Shown: positions 49,546 through 63,857 of the stretch, in pieces
Position numbering within the stretch: position 1 is the first letter of the stretch
Layout: each line of letters begins with the position of its first letter
Assembly (NCBI GenBank): GCA_003342815.1
Contig: PTEX01000024.1
Location: 1,493,159 to 1,557,158 of the forward strand
Length of the DNA: 64,000 bases
DNA from: Eudromia elegans
Lineage: Eukaryota; Chordata; Aves; Tinamiformes; Tinamidae
Direction of reading: 5' to 3'
Notes under the pieces: generated by a model
Told to the model about the DNA's origin: nothing
Seen by the model: the letters and a program-made list of their open reading frames with translations, nothing else
Database searches by the model: none
Made by a program: the position numbers and the translations under genes

Positions 49546-52500
49546 TAAAAAGAATCAGAGGACCATGTGTTTCTCGGTTTGACCAAATAATAAATACAAA
49601 TCAAAGAAGTGATCAGCATCTAAAATAATTTTTCAGTTAATGGTAGAAATGTTAGCAACTAGGTATGAGTGGTGTCATTTATTACTTGTATTTTATAATC
49701 CTTTCTTTAACTGCTAGACAAGACAGTAGCCAATCAGAGGCATTTAATAACAAACTAGATTTTAAGTATTACCCATATCAAAAAGTAGGTGAAAGATAAG
49801 TTAGGATCAAGGTAATTATTCTTGTTTCTAGACTGCATTCATGGCTGTCATTTGGGATTTATTATCTCTGTCCTTTCACCTGTGGAGAAGCCAAAACGAT
49901 AGCAATCCTGTAAGCTACTGAAAAATACTCGTTTTGTTCTGATACAGTTAACTTTAATGATGGATTTAATGACCCTGAAGGTAATAGAGAATTGAGATAT
50001 TGGAGCTGGGAGGACTGGTGATGTGTGAGAGACATTTTATCTGGCATTCTTTTTGAGTAATGCTTATGAGATCAAGGTATGGTTAAATTGTTCTGCAGCT
50101 GGTTTAAAGTGTTGAAAGTCTTTTCTCTAAATTTTACAAGCTAAAAACTACTATACCATAGTTTACAGGGTAATTAAAGATGTGTTATTATCTTTATGTG
50201 GTGGAAAATGAAAATATATTCCTTGAAAGGAAAAGAGGGTTGAGTGTAAAAGTGGGCATGATGTTCATACTTGTTAAGCGATGCTTAATTTGTGAAGAAA
50301 GAAACAACACTGTTCATTAACAGTGAAATTTTTTTGCATGACTAGAAAATACAGGATATTCACAAGGCTGATGGTGATCTTAAATGGATGTAATGGCTCT
50401 GATATCAAGAATGGAGAGATGTATTCAGCTGCACTGTTAATTTGATATATTCAGTGCTGGCTGGGAGACGAGGAATTCTCAGCGCTCATTAGAAGTATTT
50501 TAATAGGTGGATGTGCACTTTCTGATTCTTAATGCTTTTATCAAACACAGTGAACTGTAGTACTTCACACTGCTCTCCCTGATATTTCTGTGTGTTTTCC
50601 TTTCTAATTTATTTTTCAGAGATTGTTAGTATCTTCTTAATGGTAGATTGCCTGTCTTCATTGAAACGCTGGTAGCAGACCTCACCACTAGACTTGCACT
50701 GTTGCTTGTGTGTCCTGTAAGGTGCGAGTTGGGAGTTCTCACACCTACCTGCGTTCCTCAAGTTCTTAGAGGTTTACTGCCACCTAAGTCAAAGCTGCTT
50801 CCGTCTTTCTTAGCTTATATCTGTTAAGCTTTTTACTTTTGCTCTATGTTCTGGATCGTTATAACTGAACGCTAGGACTACATTTATGCATCCCCCTTGG
50901 GCAGACAGAAATGGAGCATTAATGCCAAAATCTGCCTTGCAGCAGTTTGGTCGTGTGTACAAAATGCCCTCAATCCAATGCTGCAGTTGGACTTGTTTTT
51001 TTTTTATTATTATTTTTTCTTCCAGTCCTTGTAAGCTGCAGATAGCTCAGAACTGCTAAGTCCTATTACTTTTACCTATTACTTTTATAATTTTAATGTT
51101 ACAGATGTCATCTCTTCACTGCAGTCTGGAAGTTTTTGTTGACTGAGCACTCTGCAATTGAAAATGCAGTAGTTTCTACTGGTAAACTTGATCCTTTATT
51201 TAGTAGCAATGGAAATCATCACATGATAAAATACCTTTTTTCCTGTTAGTGAGTTGTGACAACATGTTCTTCATTACTATAATTATTATTATTATTACTA
51301 CTCGAATTTGAAATTCCATTAAAAATGTTTATAAGCTCCCCTTATTTTTCCTTGCTCCCCTTCCTCATCTTATGCCCTGCTCCATTCATATGACATATGG
51401 AAGGTACTCATGTTTTTAAATTTTCCCTCCACACCTCTGCTTTTTCTTGGTTTTTTAAAAAGAAGAGGAAATGGAGTGTGGGAGAATTTCTGTGCCTGAT
51501 TAGGCCAGAGTTCACCCTGACTGAGTGTACCGTTTCCGTCAATGGCTAACAGTTATATAAGAACAGGAATATGGTTTAAAAAAAAACCAAAACCAAACAA
51601 AACCCTCAGGGAACTCTTTTGTTCCCTTGCCTAGAGAACTCCAACAGAGCACTCAGATATTCTATATGTAGAATTTTTGTGTTTTAACTTTAATCCATGT
51701 AAATTTATGATGGCTGCAGCATCCTGTAACAGAGTTCAATAATAGCAACTCCGTGCCAATAAACAAATAGCAAGTTCAAAATAAGAGAAGTTGACTGCTA
51801 ATTTAATATAGATTGGATAATTTCTTTATTCAAGGAAAGTATTAATATGTGTTTTTTTCCATACTTACTGTGTCTGCACCACTCGAGTTCATAAACTGCC
51901 TCAGTGTTGCCTTCGGTTGTCTTGAGAGAGACAGATGGCTGAGGAGAATAAATCTGCTTAGTTTGTGCAAAATTTGCTATGTACATTTTGGTCATTCTGG
52001 ACATTCTTTTGTAATCTTTTTAGTTTCTTCTCTCTGAGTTGAAGGAAAAAGAACTGTGAGTGCTGAGAATTTCAGAGCAGCACTGAGTTATCTGAACCTT
52101 GGAAATAACCTTCACTACTGCCACATTTCAAAGGAAGTTAGAAAGTGCACTGCTGCTAAGTATGTGGAGCCAGATTATTGTGTCCACAGGGTTTGTGTGA
52201 GAAAGGTGTGAAGAAAAACTTAATAACACCAAAATTCACAAAGTAGCCTATTGAACAGGGATTGGCTCAGTTGTTTCCCTTTCTGCCTTACGACGTAGAG
52301 ACCACTGCAGTGTCTGAGCTGAGTATTTGTGTTCAGAAAATCTGTGGCATCTGAAGTGAAATTTTGCTTGGACCTTCCCCAAGATACATAGTTTCCAACT
52401 GCATTCTGCTAAAAACTTTCTTAGAATTAAGCAGTATTATCATTTTGTTTGCTAATGAATTGATATTGATGCTAAAAAGTGCTTGGTACCTGCTTTGGAC

Positions 52501-52771
52501 TTCCCCTGGGAGAGGTTACTGGATGTGCATATTCTAGCTAGACTCAACTTTGTGAAATCTTGGGATATCGGTTCAGATCGGTATTTGCAAATTAATATAT
52601 TTTAAAAGTTTTAAATGTTCTTTGAAAATGGTAAGTTTCTAAAGCAATATGTTTTCAAGCGCATATTTTACATGGTTCTGAAGTGCAATTAAACCTCTAG
52701 GTGTACATACAGAAATACATAGAGCTTTTTTTTTTTCTGTTTTTTGACATCTTTATATGTCTCTGTTCTAG

Positions 52772-52820
52772 ATGTGCTAGTTCTGCAATTGACCGTCACG
52801 GAAGCACATCCATGAGGAAG
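52772..52820 (+). CDS. CNK exon 13: short linker exon
   Basis: One nt plus 16 codons: the A completes AGA (Arg) from exon 12, then CASSAIDRHGSTSMRK. It ends in phase 0 and so joins exon 14. The acceptor is CTGTTCTAG with a T-rich tract ahead and the donor is GTAATC. With exon 12 it forms a 28-codon insert that keeps the frame whether included or skipped. CNKSR3 has RCYINSDLHSSATIPF at this place; the cysteine, serines and histidine are similar, but the match is weak. The content (Ser, Arg, Thr) fits a disordered linker. Confidence 0.6.
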
Positions 52821-55800
52821 GTAATCAATTAGAATAGTCTTTAAAACAGAAATCTTCAACAATTCAATTTGTTGCCAAATTCACAAAGACACTTAAGGTA
52901 TTGCAGACTTGGAAATTTGTCTATATTACTTAAAAATTTTAAAAAATTACATATTCAGGAAAGCATCTAGTGCGGCCATAGCAGGTCAGTGTTTATGTAG
53001 CGCATTCCAGTAAGTTTGATGGGAACTTAAGTATGTGTTTTAAAGTATATTCCAGTTTAGGGAAGAGAACCATAGAAAAGCCTATGTTGGAAAGGAACTG
53101 AGGGAGAAGTTTGCTTTGAAGGTAAAGAAATTTAAAAAGCCCAAATATATTGGGATAGCGTGCATGCTGTAATGAGATAAGAGATAAAAGTTTTTCAAGA
53201 TTTTTACAGAAACAGTTTTGAATATATTTAATGAAAAATATTTAGTTATTATCTTTTTTATCAGTATTTTGAAAAATATTTTATATGAAGAATGAGTAAC
53301 AAAATATTTTTTTAGAGAGCATGTGTTTCTTTGTTACAGTTTAGTACTTGTTTCACCATGTAGGAGGGAAGAGTTTTTCTTTGAAGCTTGTCTTGGTTTC
53401 TTCCTGTCTGAGAAGTCTGGTGCTCGTTCTTGTTAGTTGTAGCACAAGGAGGGTTGTTGTCTATCTGTGCAAACCATGAAATTGTGACTTCTGCAGTGTG
53501 TTAGATGTTGTTCTGCCTTTTAAGTACTTGCTCAGTGAAACTAAAGACCAGTGATGAAAAATCTGTCATCACTGATGGGAGACCACTGGAGATGTGTGGT
53601 TAGATTTCCTGGTGTTTATGAAAACCTGCAGTTATGTTATTGATAATGTGACCTGGTGTGCTAATCTCTACTTGTCTGCTGCTGTCATTAAAAAACACTT
53701 GAAACTGTTGCCGTCATTTGGGACTGTGGCCCTGCAGATAATACTGTGTTAGACATGCACTGAGGATACGAGTGCCACATGCCCTGTGCTGTGTGTACTT
53801 TGCAAGTGAACGTGCTGATTGCTTTGTTTGAAACATTTTGATGTTTTTAAGTAACACCTCAGGAGGCTCAAAAGAGCGCAGGTATATGCACCCAGATTTG
53901 CATTAATAGGATTGCTTTCCTTCATCTTGGCAAGTAGCTTAATTGCTAGTTTCCAGGGAATTCTTTAAACACAGCATAACTTTTCATTTTGGCAATCCTG
54001 TGGCAAATAATCCAAGTTGTTACTGCTGCACTGTAGTCATGCTGAGGTCTCATTGCTCCAGCTTTGTGTAGCAGAGCTGCTGCTCTGTCACATTTTTTTC
54101 CAGGCTGTGTTGAGCTGTGGTTGCTTTTTATTTAACATCATACTCTGTGACGTGGTTTTGTGATGAGAACTTAAGTATTGACAACCACAGTGTGTTATCA
54201 CATCATTTATCTGTTCTCCGTAGCAACTTTCAGTCATTTTGAAGTTGCAAACTCTGATTGTTTTCTTGCACTGTTTGCCAGAAGCTAATCATATAGTGTA
54301 TTTTATCTACTAGAATATGAAGTTTCTAAGTTAGCTGTGCTAATTAAGCTTTTGTTCCCAAGGTAATGCAAAGCTTTCCTATTCTATGGTTTTCTTGCTT
54401 TTTAATGCATTTGTAAGTGTGCACAGACAAAAGATAGCAAGAGCAATGAACTTGCATCTTTAGAGCTGTTAATACTTTCAGCTCCTCTTGGACTGTTTTG
54501 TGCCTGTTTTTTCATTATTCTTAAAACTCATACTGAATCATATATGCCAGTTTCTTTTGAGTATCTTAGTGTGAACATCTCTAGTTCACTTAACTACTTC
54601 ATCCAGCGTGTTCATTTTTTCCTTGCAGTTCTTTAGGAAAGAATTGCATTGTGATTGTTTTGGAATAATCTAATCATAGATGGTTCTGTAATAATGATTC
54701 TAATCATAGGGGATTCATTCTTCATCACAATATTTATCAAGGTAAATTGTGGGCGGGTTGGGTGATCTCTAGTACAGGAGTGGCTGCCCGCGTTTCTGTG
54801 CGCAGGGAGGGACGCTGAACAGATGGTTTCAGTCACAGTCACTGTAGCCGGCACTATATAACCAAGCAATACTGCTGTGACACAGCGCATTGGTAAATAT
54901 GACAATGTTGCTGTGGATCTTCAATACCTTCTCAAAGATAGTCCTCTTTTTTCCATTTTTCTGCCTGTTCCCCGATGTATTTCCTATAGCACAGCAGCAA
55001 GTATAATAAGTCTTTTCTCTGTCCTGTCTAATGCTCAGAAAAGATAAATTTGAAGCTGTGCATGTTCTCCCGTTACTGTCTTGCACCGATGCAGTGCACG
55101 TACATAAAGAGAACTTGTCATCTGTCAGAGTTAGAATATTTTGTGTGAGGCGCTCGTAATGTGCTTGCCCAGGAGAGCAGTGTGAGATGCACCCAACGAG
55201 GAATGCAGCGCTTAGAGAGGCCTGTGGATGTGCAGGCTGGTGTGCTTGGGGCCAGCTCCATCAGGGACACGGTCATTTAGGCAAGATGTTAGAGGCTGTC
55301 CATGCTGCCCAGTGTAGTACAGTGGATATGTTATAGAAAGGTTACAGATAGGATCCTGCTTATGCAAAACAGCTGCCTCCTCTGTTTTTATTTAAAATAA
55401 AACATAGAGTATGCCTCTCCAGTCTGACTGGAAGTCTGTTTTCAGATGCTGCTTTTTACAGAACTTAAATGGTAATCTTCCACTTCCCTAAATATTAATT
55501 GAAACAGAAACATACTTAAAGAATTCTGTGCTGTTTAAGTCCTTATTTAATAATATACTCCACAATTGGTTGTTAGAGCTTCTGGAGCGCATGGTGAGGA
55601 GCTGCTGTAACGTAGCATAGGAATGAGATGGTCTCTAGGAGGAGTTAGCTACTTTATATAGAGTCAAGAGCAGTAAGTTACCACAGAGGTGACAGTGCTG
55701 AAGGTGCCGTTCTTCTAGACTCTCTGCTGAGCTGAAAACCTGATTTGGTGACACAGGGCAACACGAGTGAGTGACAAAGATGGCCATTTCTAGGCAAGCC

Positions 55801-56436
55801 GCTCCCTGAGTCTGCTGGCTCGTGGTGCAGAGAACGCCTGACTCTGCTGCTAGTGGCAGCATTCAGTACACGCAGGGATCTGCTCCATCAAGTTGACCCG
55901 TGTTCTTTCCTCTAGCATTTTTCCCAAGTTTAAGATAAATCCTTACCATTATTTGAGTAGCATTGCTATTTTTAAAAGATTTAAGTGATGAGAGGCCTCT
56001 TAGGATTTTTTTTTTTTTAAAGTATCAATAATGTATTTGTATTGTGTACAAAAGAAGAGAATAACTCTCCTCAGAGTTATTTTGTCAACATAGCAAAGGA
56101 ATATGCTTGAAAATAGAGAACTTGATTTCAGCAGGTAACCAAAAATGTGATTTCACATGTTAACTATGCAATATTTGTGATAGCTGTTTCATTTTGAATA
56201 AATAATTGTACAACTATCTCACACTTAACAAGTCCATATATGATTCATTTCATTATGCATTTCTGTGAATTTATGTCATTGATTTTAAAGGTACTGCTAA
56301 AGCAGTCTTCCAGGTAAACCTTGATGGACTCTTCAAATGAACTGTGACTGCTAAGTGAAAAAAAAATAGATTTGGTTGTAGGTTTAGCACTGTGGTGTCT
56401 ACCTGTTTTTTCATAATTCTCTTCTTTTTCTTACAG
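52821..56436 (+). other. Intron 13
   Basis: A 3.6 kb AT-rich intron. A GC box (GGGCGGG, 54751-54757) and a TATA-like CTATATAA (54854-54861) lie about 100 bases apart, but nothing else supports a promoter. Open frames at 54633-55086 and 55635-55862 (-) show no recognisable protein. No transposon was recognised. Confidence 0.65.
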
Positions 56437-56485
56437 TCATTCCATTACGCGTCCCTCAGGGTAAAAACAAGAAAATGGTCAAAAG
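56437..56485 (+). CDS. CNK exon 14: linker just before the PH domain
   Basis: Sixteen codons plus one nt: SFHYASLRVKTRKWSK and G. It matches CNKSR2 TFQQSSLQHKSKKKNKG in length, phase and pattern (aromatic at position 2, SL in the middle, a basic run at the end) though few residues are identical. The acceptor is TTTTTCTTACAG and the donor is GTAAAA. It starts in phase 0, so it can be joined to exon 11 directly or to exon 13. Confidence 0.85.
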
Positions 56486-57652
<1,167 letters not shown>

Positions 57653-57726
57653 GATGAAAAAGCAGAAGGATTCATTAGTTTACCTGAGTTCAGGATAGAC
57701 AGAGCAATTGAATGCAGAAGGAAACA
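57653..57726 (+). CDS. CNK exon 16: PH domain, middle
   Basis: Twenty-four codons plus 2 nt: [18 protein letters not shown] and IECRRK. Nearly identical to CNKSR2 ([24 protein letters not shown]), three changes of 24, all mild except S-to-I. It forms the middle strands of the PH domain. The donor is GTAAGT. The end CA joins T of exon 17 to give histidine, where CNKSR2 has tyrosine and IPCEF1 has histidine. Confidence 0.97.
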
Positions 57727-60700
57727 GTAAGTAATGTATCAACGATATTTATAAATGAAAGGTTCACTCTTGGACATATTTGTAGTAATAAAATTTATAA
57801 TCAGGAAACCTTGGATAGTATAAGGAATGGGCTTATTTAAGCCTTACTGAGTCTCTTTATTTTAAAAGATATATCATGAGGTCCACATCATAAGCAGTCT
57901 TAAAAGAATTTGATATCTCCTGCTTAGCTTTGCAGATAGCCCAGTTTCAGTTAACTAAGTGGAACAGAAGAACATGAAAAGATTAGGCAACAGAACTGTT
58001 GTCAGTGGAGTCTTTAAGATGAGAATCCAGTGTACAAGAAAGAATTGCTATAGTAAATATAATGAATATCTTAGCAACTGATCATGTGTATAATCTCCAT
58101 TTCTACTTTATGGAAAAAGCTTGCATACCTAATATTGAGTTGTTATCAGCTGTTACAATACTTAGTTTCCACATGCAAAATAACTGTTGTTTCAGTCTTT
58201 CTATTGCCCATGAGCCTGTTACTGCTGCATTGTGCTCCCAGAACAAGCCATATGTTAAACTTTTCCACATCTAAGGAACATTTAATAACTAACACTCATT
58301 GGCACCACTGTAGCCTGGAGATTGTTTGTAATCCCAAGTGTTGGGAGTGGAATTCACATCTGTCAAGAACAGCAGGATTATCAGAACAATTGTAATACGG
58401 ATGAAGTGCTAGTCTCAAAGCATCTCCTACCTTACATCCGTCTTCTGTATGCTACATCTGTGATATTTAAAACTTGCTACCTTCTGGAGCTGTACAGAGC
58501 AGCATTAGTGATGTTCTCTGATCAAAGCTTTCCGAGTTAAAACTAAGCATCCTGAATTTTTGTCACGCTTTTCTAATGACTAAACATGGTCTTGGTCTCA
58601 GGTATACATGTCCTACAGCTGCGAACATGTGTATGAGAAGCTACTGAATATGTAAATTGTCCTAGAGTCTGTTGATCAGAAAATCAAGCCTTTTCAAGTG
58701 CTTGCTTTGGTCTGAAGCTATGATGATAGTTACTGTTTGTCTGAGAAGTAGAAGGCAGTGCAGTTTTACTCTTCTATTACTCCGTTCAACTGAGGATATC
58801 ACTTAGGAAATAAACATGAACCAAGTACCATAAAATTCCTGTGAAGTATGAGTAGATATTAATAATTGCATTGAAAAAATATCTAGGAAAAACATACCCT
58901 TTTGTTAGAACAGAAAACACTTAAGCAATTTCAATGTATTAATAAAGATCAAACACAGGATCATAGTGCAGAGCTAGAAATAGCTTCCGGAGACTTGCTT
59001 TGAGCACTACAAGGAACGCTTTTTAGAGAACAATCTCTGTAAGACATATGTACAAAGGAAAGAAGAAAAATACCTAATGCTTTGCAAGTGTTCAAAACTG
59101 AGTACCTACAGGCATTGAATCTTTTGAAGAAGAGGTAGGTCCAGTGTTAAAAATAAGAAGGTATTATTACTTCATGTTCCCCTAACAAAATAAGACTTTG
59201 ATTGCTTCCTTCATGGTCTACCATTCATATATTTCTCCCATCATCAAAACAACACTTTTATTACATTGTTCCTACTCCTCGGAAACATGGAAACTGAAAA
59301 CTATTACACACGGTTTTGTTTCAGTATATCCACCTTGTGTGAATAGAGGGTCCTTCCCACCACCGTGAGCTCCCAGCACATAGTGATCCCTTTCTGTATA
59401 GCCTCCTTACTGAGGACAGGACTGCCCGTGATTCCTGTTGCCTAATTCCACTGAAAGACAACGGTTCTGGTGAGACCAGAAAGAGCTTTCTGTGGTCTGG
59501 TTTCTGTGGTCTTTCTGTACCTTCTCTTTACAAATGAAACTATGCTGGTGGTGATCCATTCTGACCCAGCATACTCCAGATAAGTTCAAACATGTGCTTT
59601 GTTACTCCCTCTGGTAAAGCAGAAGAAAACGCAGCTAGGATAGTCTTCAGTTTTACCAGATCTCTTCTTTCTTCTTTCTACATTAGAATGTTTTCGTCTT
59701 TAGCATTCCATTTTAACTATCCTGCCGAGAAAGTCAGTGAAGCAGTTTTCTTGATATTTAATATGATTAAGGGCAGGGCAAACAAACCTATTTTTTATGC
59801 TTATTTTTAAGTAAATTAAAATTGTTTAAAGAGAGTGCTTAGTGTTTTAGTGCATAACAAAGTCCAGCTAAACTTACAGCATGTTTGCTTTCAGCTCTTG
59901 GAACTGACCTTAGTGGTCTTCAAATTTCTGTTCATTTTAGAGCCATCGATGGGAAATGATAATCGGGCAAAGACTTTCTTAATTGAAATTAGAAATGTAA
60001 AGTCTTTTTAAATAATGAATAGATTTTTCTTTTTCAGTGCTCTGTCAGGCTTGGAATGCTGTTGTATAGAGCGACTGTTACTCAAGTCCATAGGACACGT
60101 TGAATGAAATAGCCTTAAGAAAGTTTTGATGAGAATATATGGTCATTGAATGTATTATTCTGAATGGTTTGATTTGCCTCACTAATGCATTTAATGAAGG
60201 TACTCTGATTATTATAGGAATCATGACATTATCTCAGACTGTTTTCGGTCTCCTCCAGAATCACAGTAATGATTTCAGGCTATATTTGGATGTAGAATGA
60301 CCTTGTCCCTGCTAGAGGAGATTTCTTAGGTTGGCACTGAAAAACTTTCTGTTGCCTTTGGGCACTGCCTGCATCTTCATCTTCATGATTAAAAATGATC
60401 GTACTCTGTTAAGATTTTTTTGTCATTTACATTTTGGTGTGACTTAATGTGAATAACATTATTTTCAAGAATAGTGATAATTATAATGCCCTTTGATGAA
60501 ACTGATCCACAAGACTTAATGGAAATCAGTATGTAAGTAAGCACTGTTAAGTAATGCATTCCCTTGAACTTTCAAAAAAAGTGAACTTAGTAAAAATCTT
60601 CACTATGTAATGAATACAGATTTAAGTCCTAAAATTAGCAGTGTGTGTACCATACTGTTGGCCCTTCATATTCAAACTGAGCAATCAAAATTCTGTATAA

Positions 60701-61548
60701 AATGTCACTGATATGACTTAGGTAGAAATGTAGTTCCATTTTGAAAGCTGCTGTTATGTTCAGGATTTTTTTTTTTTTTTTTCCTCTGTGGAAAGGATTG
60801 AATCTTACAGTGCCTGGAATAGCAGGGAACTAGATTTAAAAGACTGCCGATGTCCTTCCCAGAACAACATTCCCAAATGGTGAAACACGCCACTGGTACC
60901 TCATCAGGGGCTTAGATGGCAACTGAGCTGGGGAAATAGTCCTTTTGAGTGGCAGGGCTGTCAGAGAGGATCTGCACAGGTTGAAAGAATGGATTTCACG
61001 GAGGTCTTAAACTCCCCAAGGAGCTCGCAGCATCCTGCACATGTGGATGAGTGGCCCATTCAAGGGTACTGGCAGGGAGCAGCTGTGCTGAGAAGGACCT
61101 GTGAGCACAGTGGAGCTCAAGGCAGGTTCCGTTTATCACTATAACTCTGTTATGCCCTAGCTTTTAAAAGGTTCACTTTGAAAATCCAGTATTATCATTT
61201 TAAATTCTTTCATGTATGAAAATTTCCTTTTGAAGAAGATAATCGTATTTACAAGCAGGAACTCCATTATGTGAAATTTTAACAGGATTAATCAGGAGGA
61301 TTAGAAACTTCAGATCCACCACATGATTCCGTGCAATTTGAGCTGATACTTCAGCCTCATGGCTGGAAAACAGTTGGGGCAAATGGAAGAACAGAGAGCA
61401 GAGATGTTGCATCTGAAAACAGAATTTTCTCATAGGAAACCTGTGAGAAGAATGTATTGTATTTGATCAGTATAACAGTGCAGGAATATTTTGTTTAGCA
61501 TTGACTTTTTTATTTTGAGTATAAAAATTATATAAAGAAGATGCCTAG

Positions 61549-61605
61549 TGTGTGCATGTGCACACATATAAATACATGTGTGTATAGATATATATATATA
61601 ATATG
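61549..61605. repeat. TG/CA/TA dinucleotide microsatellite
   Basis: TGTGTGCATGTGCACACATA followed by TACATGTGTGTATAGA and a (TA)n run, about 57 bases of alternating purine and pyrimidine in intron 16. Confidence 0.85.
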
Positions 61606-62549
61606 CTCTTGCTAGAGAAATTGGAGAATGCTGGTAATGAACTGTCATGAAAAGAGTAAAATGTAGCAAGTATTAGAAAGCTGGAGAGTAACAACCATTA
61701 GACCACTTCCTGCTAAAATCATATCAACACAGTAAAGATCATGAGATGGATCAGAGTATATTAAAAATATATAGTGATCAAAATCTTTTGCATTAAAATC
61801 TTGAAATTCAGTACATGTAACTAACAAGCATATGCCATCTAGTGGGCATCAGAGAAGTTTCCATCCTAGTAAGTGTTTTCCATATGTTCACTAATTCCTC
61901 TTGAAGAGTACTGTGCTGTTTACTAATTAGAGTCTTCAACAGTATAATTTATAGTAATTGCTGGAATATCCTTCCTCTTTTGCTTCCTTATTTCTTTCCA
62001 TCCAATCATAACTTATATGGGTTGGATATTTTGGCCTTTTCACTTCATTAAACTGCCACAAATTCTTGTAATAAGGGTTTGCAGCATACTTCTAGTCATC
62101 AGAAGGTAGTGAAGTTGGGATCTGCAGGTGAAATGTCCAGATGTCATACCAGTGCATAAATAACTCCTAAGACTTGTTCTGTGGATTTAAGATGCTTTAT
62201 GATGGTGCTCTGCCCAAATTTAAACTTACAGTTGTCTCTATAATATCCTAATATAATCTTAATATATCTCTATTTTCATGAAAAGTAAAGCAGCACAGAA
62301 ATACCTCTTTGGAATTAATTTATTTCTTTTGTGAAATTTGTTAGGAAATTCTATTAATGTATACATTTCTATTAATAATAGTACATCAGAAAACATTAAT
62401 TTGCTTTTAAGCTATTAATAATATAAACCTGCATCCCACATTTTTCATAATGCCATGTATAATGATTTTTAACCTAATTGTTGAACTTAGTAATTACCAT
62501 AAAGAGGTCAGTACCCTCCCTGATGGTTAAGAATGGTAGTGGTTTTTTC

Positions 62550-62571
62550 TTTTTTTTTTTTTTTTTTTTTT
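62550..62571. repeat. Poly-T run (22 T)
   Basis: A homopolymer of 22 T in intron 16, preceded by a shorter T run and one C. No retroposon body is recognisable. Confidence 0.9.
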
Positions 62572-63785
62572 AAATTTCAACTAATGAACAACACAGTCTT
62601 TATTTTTCTTGAATGTCTTTAGATTCAATGTGTCTTGCTAAAAATACTCCTTTTAATTATATTTTAATCATATTCACATAGACACACAAACACACATCCT
62701 AAGAAAGTTATTGTTCCTAACTTTCAAATAACTGCGAGAGATTTTAGGGATTATACCATTTTAAAAAGTTTTCTGTATAAAAAGCTTTTTTATGTGTATT
62801 ACTACAATTGCATTTCACTACTTTACATAACAATCCACGGCGATTCACTGCAAACCACTGTGTAAGATGCTGAGCTTGTTATTAGCTCATGCATGAAGCC
62901 TGTTCATAACCCAGCAGCGACGCCTGCACTTCGCCGGCCTAAGGTGAGAATCCAGGCTTGTCTTGTGTAATCAGCAACGTAGAATTGAGTTGCACTGGGC
63001 GAGCGAGTGGTGCAGGAATTGACCTTTGGGGAAGCAGCAGGCATACAGCCATGCCACACAGCAACATCACTCTTACAGCTTCGCTTTTGTCACGCTATTA
63101 TTCAGTACCTGAAATTAACCTAGTTGTTTCTGTAAATGAAAAAGATGCAAAAAGCCTGTAAGTTTTGAGATGTAGTAAAATAAAAAGAAATGTGCAAGGC
63201 AGGTGATTAAAAAGAAACATATTTTCTGTATTGTTTCTGTTTAATTCAAAAAGAACAGAGGTGATTGTTAAGGATTTAGAAAATGCATCAATTCAGGAAA
63301 CATTTATTTAAATGATTCTAGTTGTCTTAGCATCTATAATTAAGTAAAGTGAATTGGATACTGGTGTATTTCCAGTGCCATCTACAATTAAACAAAATTA
63401 CCAGCTGGCTTGTCATTTTTGTATTCCCCCTCTTCCTACTTTATTAATGTTAAGATAAAATTTTGGCTAAAATGATGTGTGTCTTCTGTGTGATTCCAAA
63501 ATTACTATGAAGATACAGAACAACTTTTAACACAGAAAGTTGGCAGCCCTCTATTCCTTGTTTGAGTAGAGCACAATCCTACAGCCATTTAAATGCAAAA
63601 GAAAAGGCAATGGGACCGTAGAAATGTGTCTGTGAGATTATACAGTGAGAGATTCAGGCAGAACCTTCAAAATAGCTGTGAAAACTAACATGCTGAAGAA
63701 TCAGAACAGGTCAATGTTGTTTATCTGTAGAGACAGACTGCTTGAAAGAAAAGATATTTTTTCCTTCTTTGTGCTTATTTTACAG

Positions 63786-63857
63786 TGCCTTCAAAGCATG
63801 CCACCCCAAAATTAAGAGCTTCTATTTTGCAACTGACTGTCTTGAAGAAATGAATAG
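63786..63857 (+). CDS. CNK exon 17: PH domain, toward the C-terminal helix
   Basis: One nt, 23 codons, 2 nt. It reads [17 protein letters not shown], then DCLEEMNR with the arginine split over the next intron. CNKSR2 has [26 protein letters not shown]. It covers the last strands and the start of the C-terminal helix of the PH domain; the conserved tryptophan that follows must be in the next exon, outside the window. The acceptor is TTATTTTACAG and the donor is GTAAGT. This is the last exon seen. Confidence 0.96.

Larger units (their letters stand above)
44851..52771 (+). other. Intron 12
   Basis: A 7.9 kb AT-rich intron. It holds a TA/CA microsatellite at 47456-47507 and a GC-rich patch with an A-rich end at 49380-49545 (described separately). 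Open frames at 46331-46598, 47422-48022 and 51798-52037 show no recognisable domain or convincing splice pair. No transposon was recognised. Confidence 0.65.
57727..63785 (+). other. Intron 16
   Basis: A 6.1 kb AT-rich intron. It holds a TA/TG/CA microsatellite (61549-61605) and a 22-base T run (62550-62571). A segment at about 60890-61130 is less AT-rich and has a few CR1-like phrases, but too few to call. Open frames at 58062-58540, 59407-59810, 60705, 61200-61827 and 62958 are not recognisable. Confidence 0.65.

Noticed and set aside
54751-54861. GC box and TATA-like sequence about 100 bases apart in intron 13
   Set aside because: Each motif alone is expected by chance in this much sequence; no CpG island and no plausible first exon follow.
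60890-61130. Less AT-rich segment with CR1-like phrases (CAGCTGTGCTGAGAAGGACC)
   Set aside because: Only one short phrase resembles CR1; order and flanking blocks of the element are not visible, so a repeat call is not supported.
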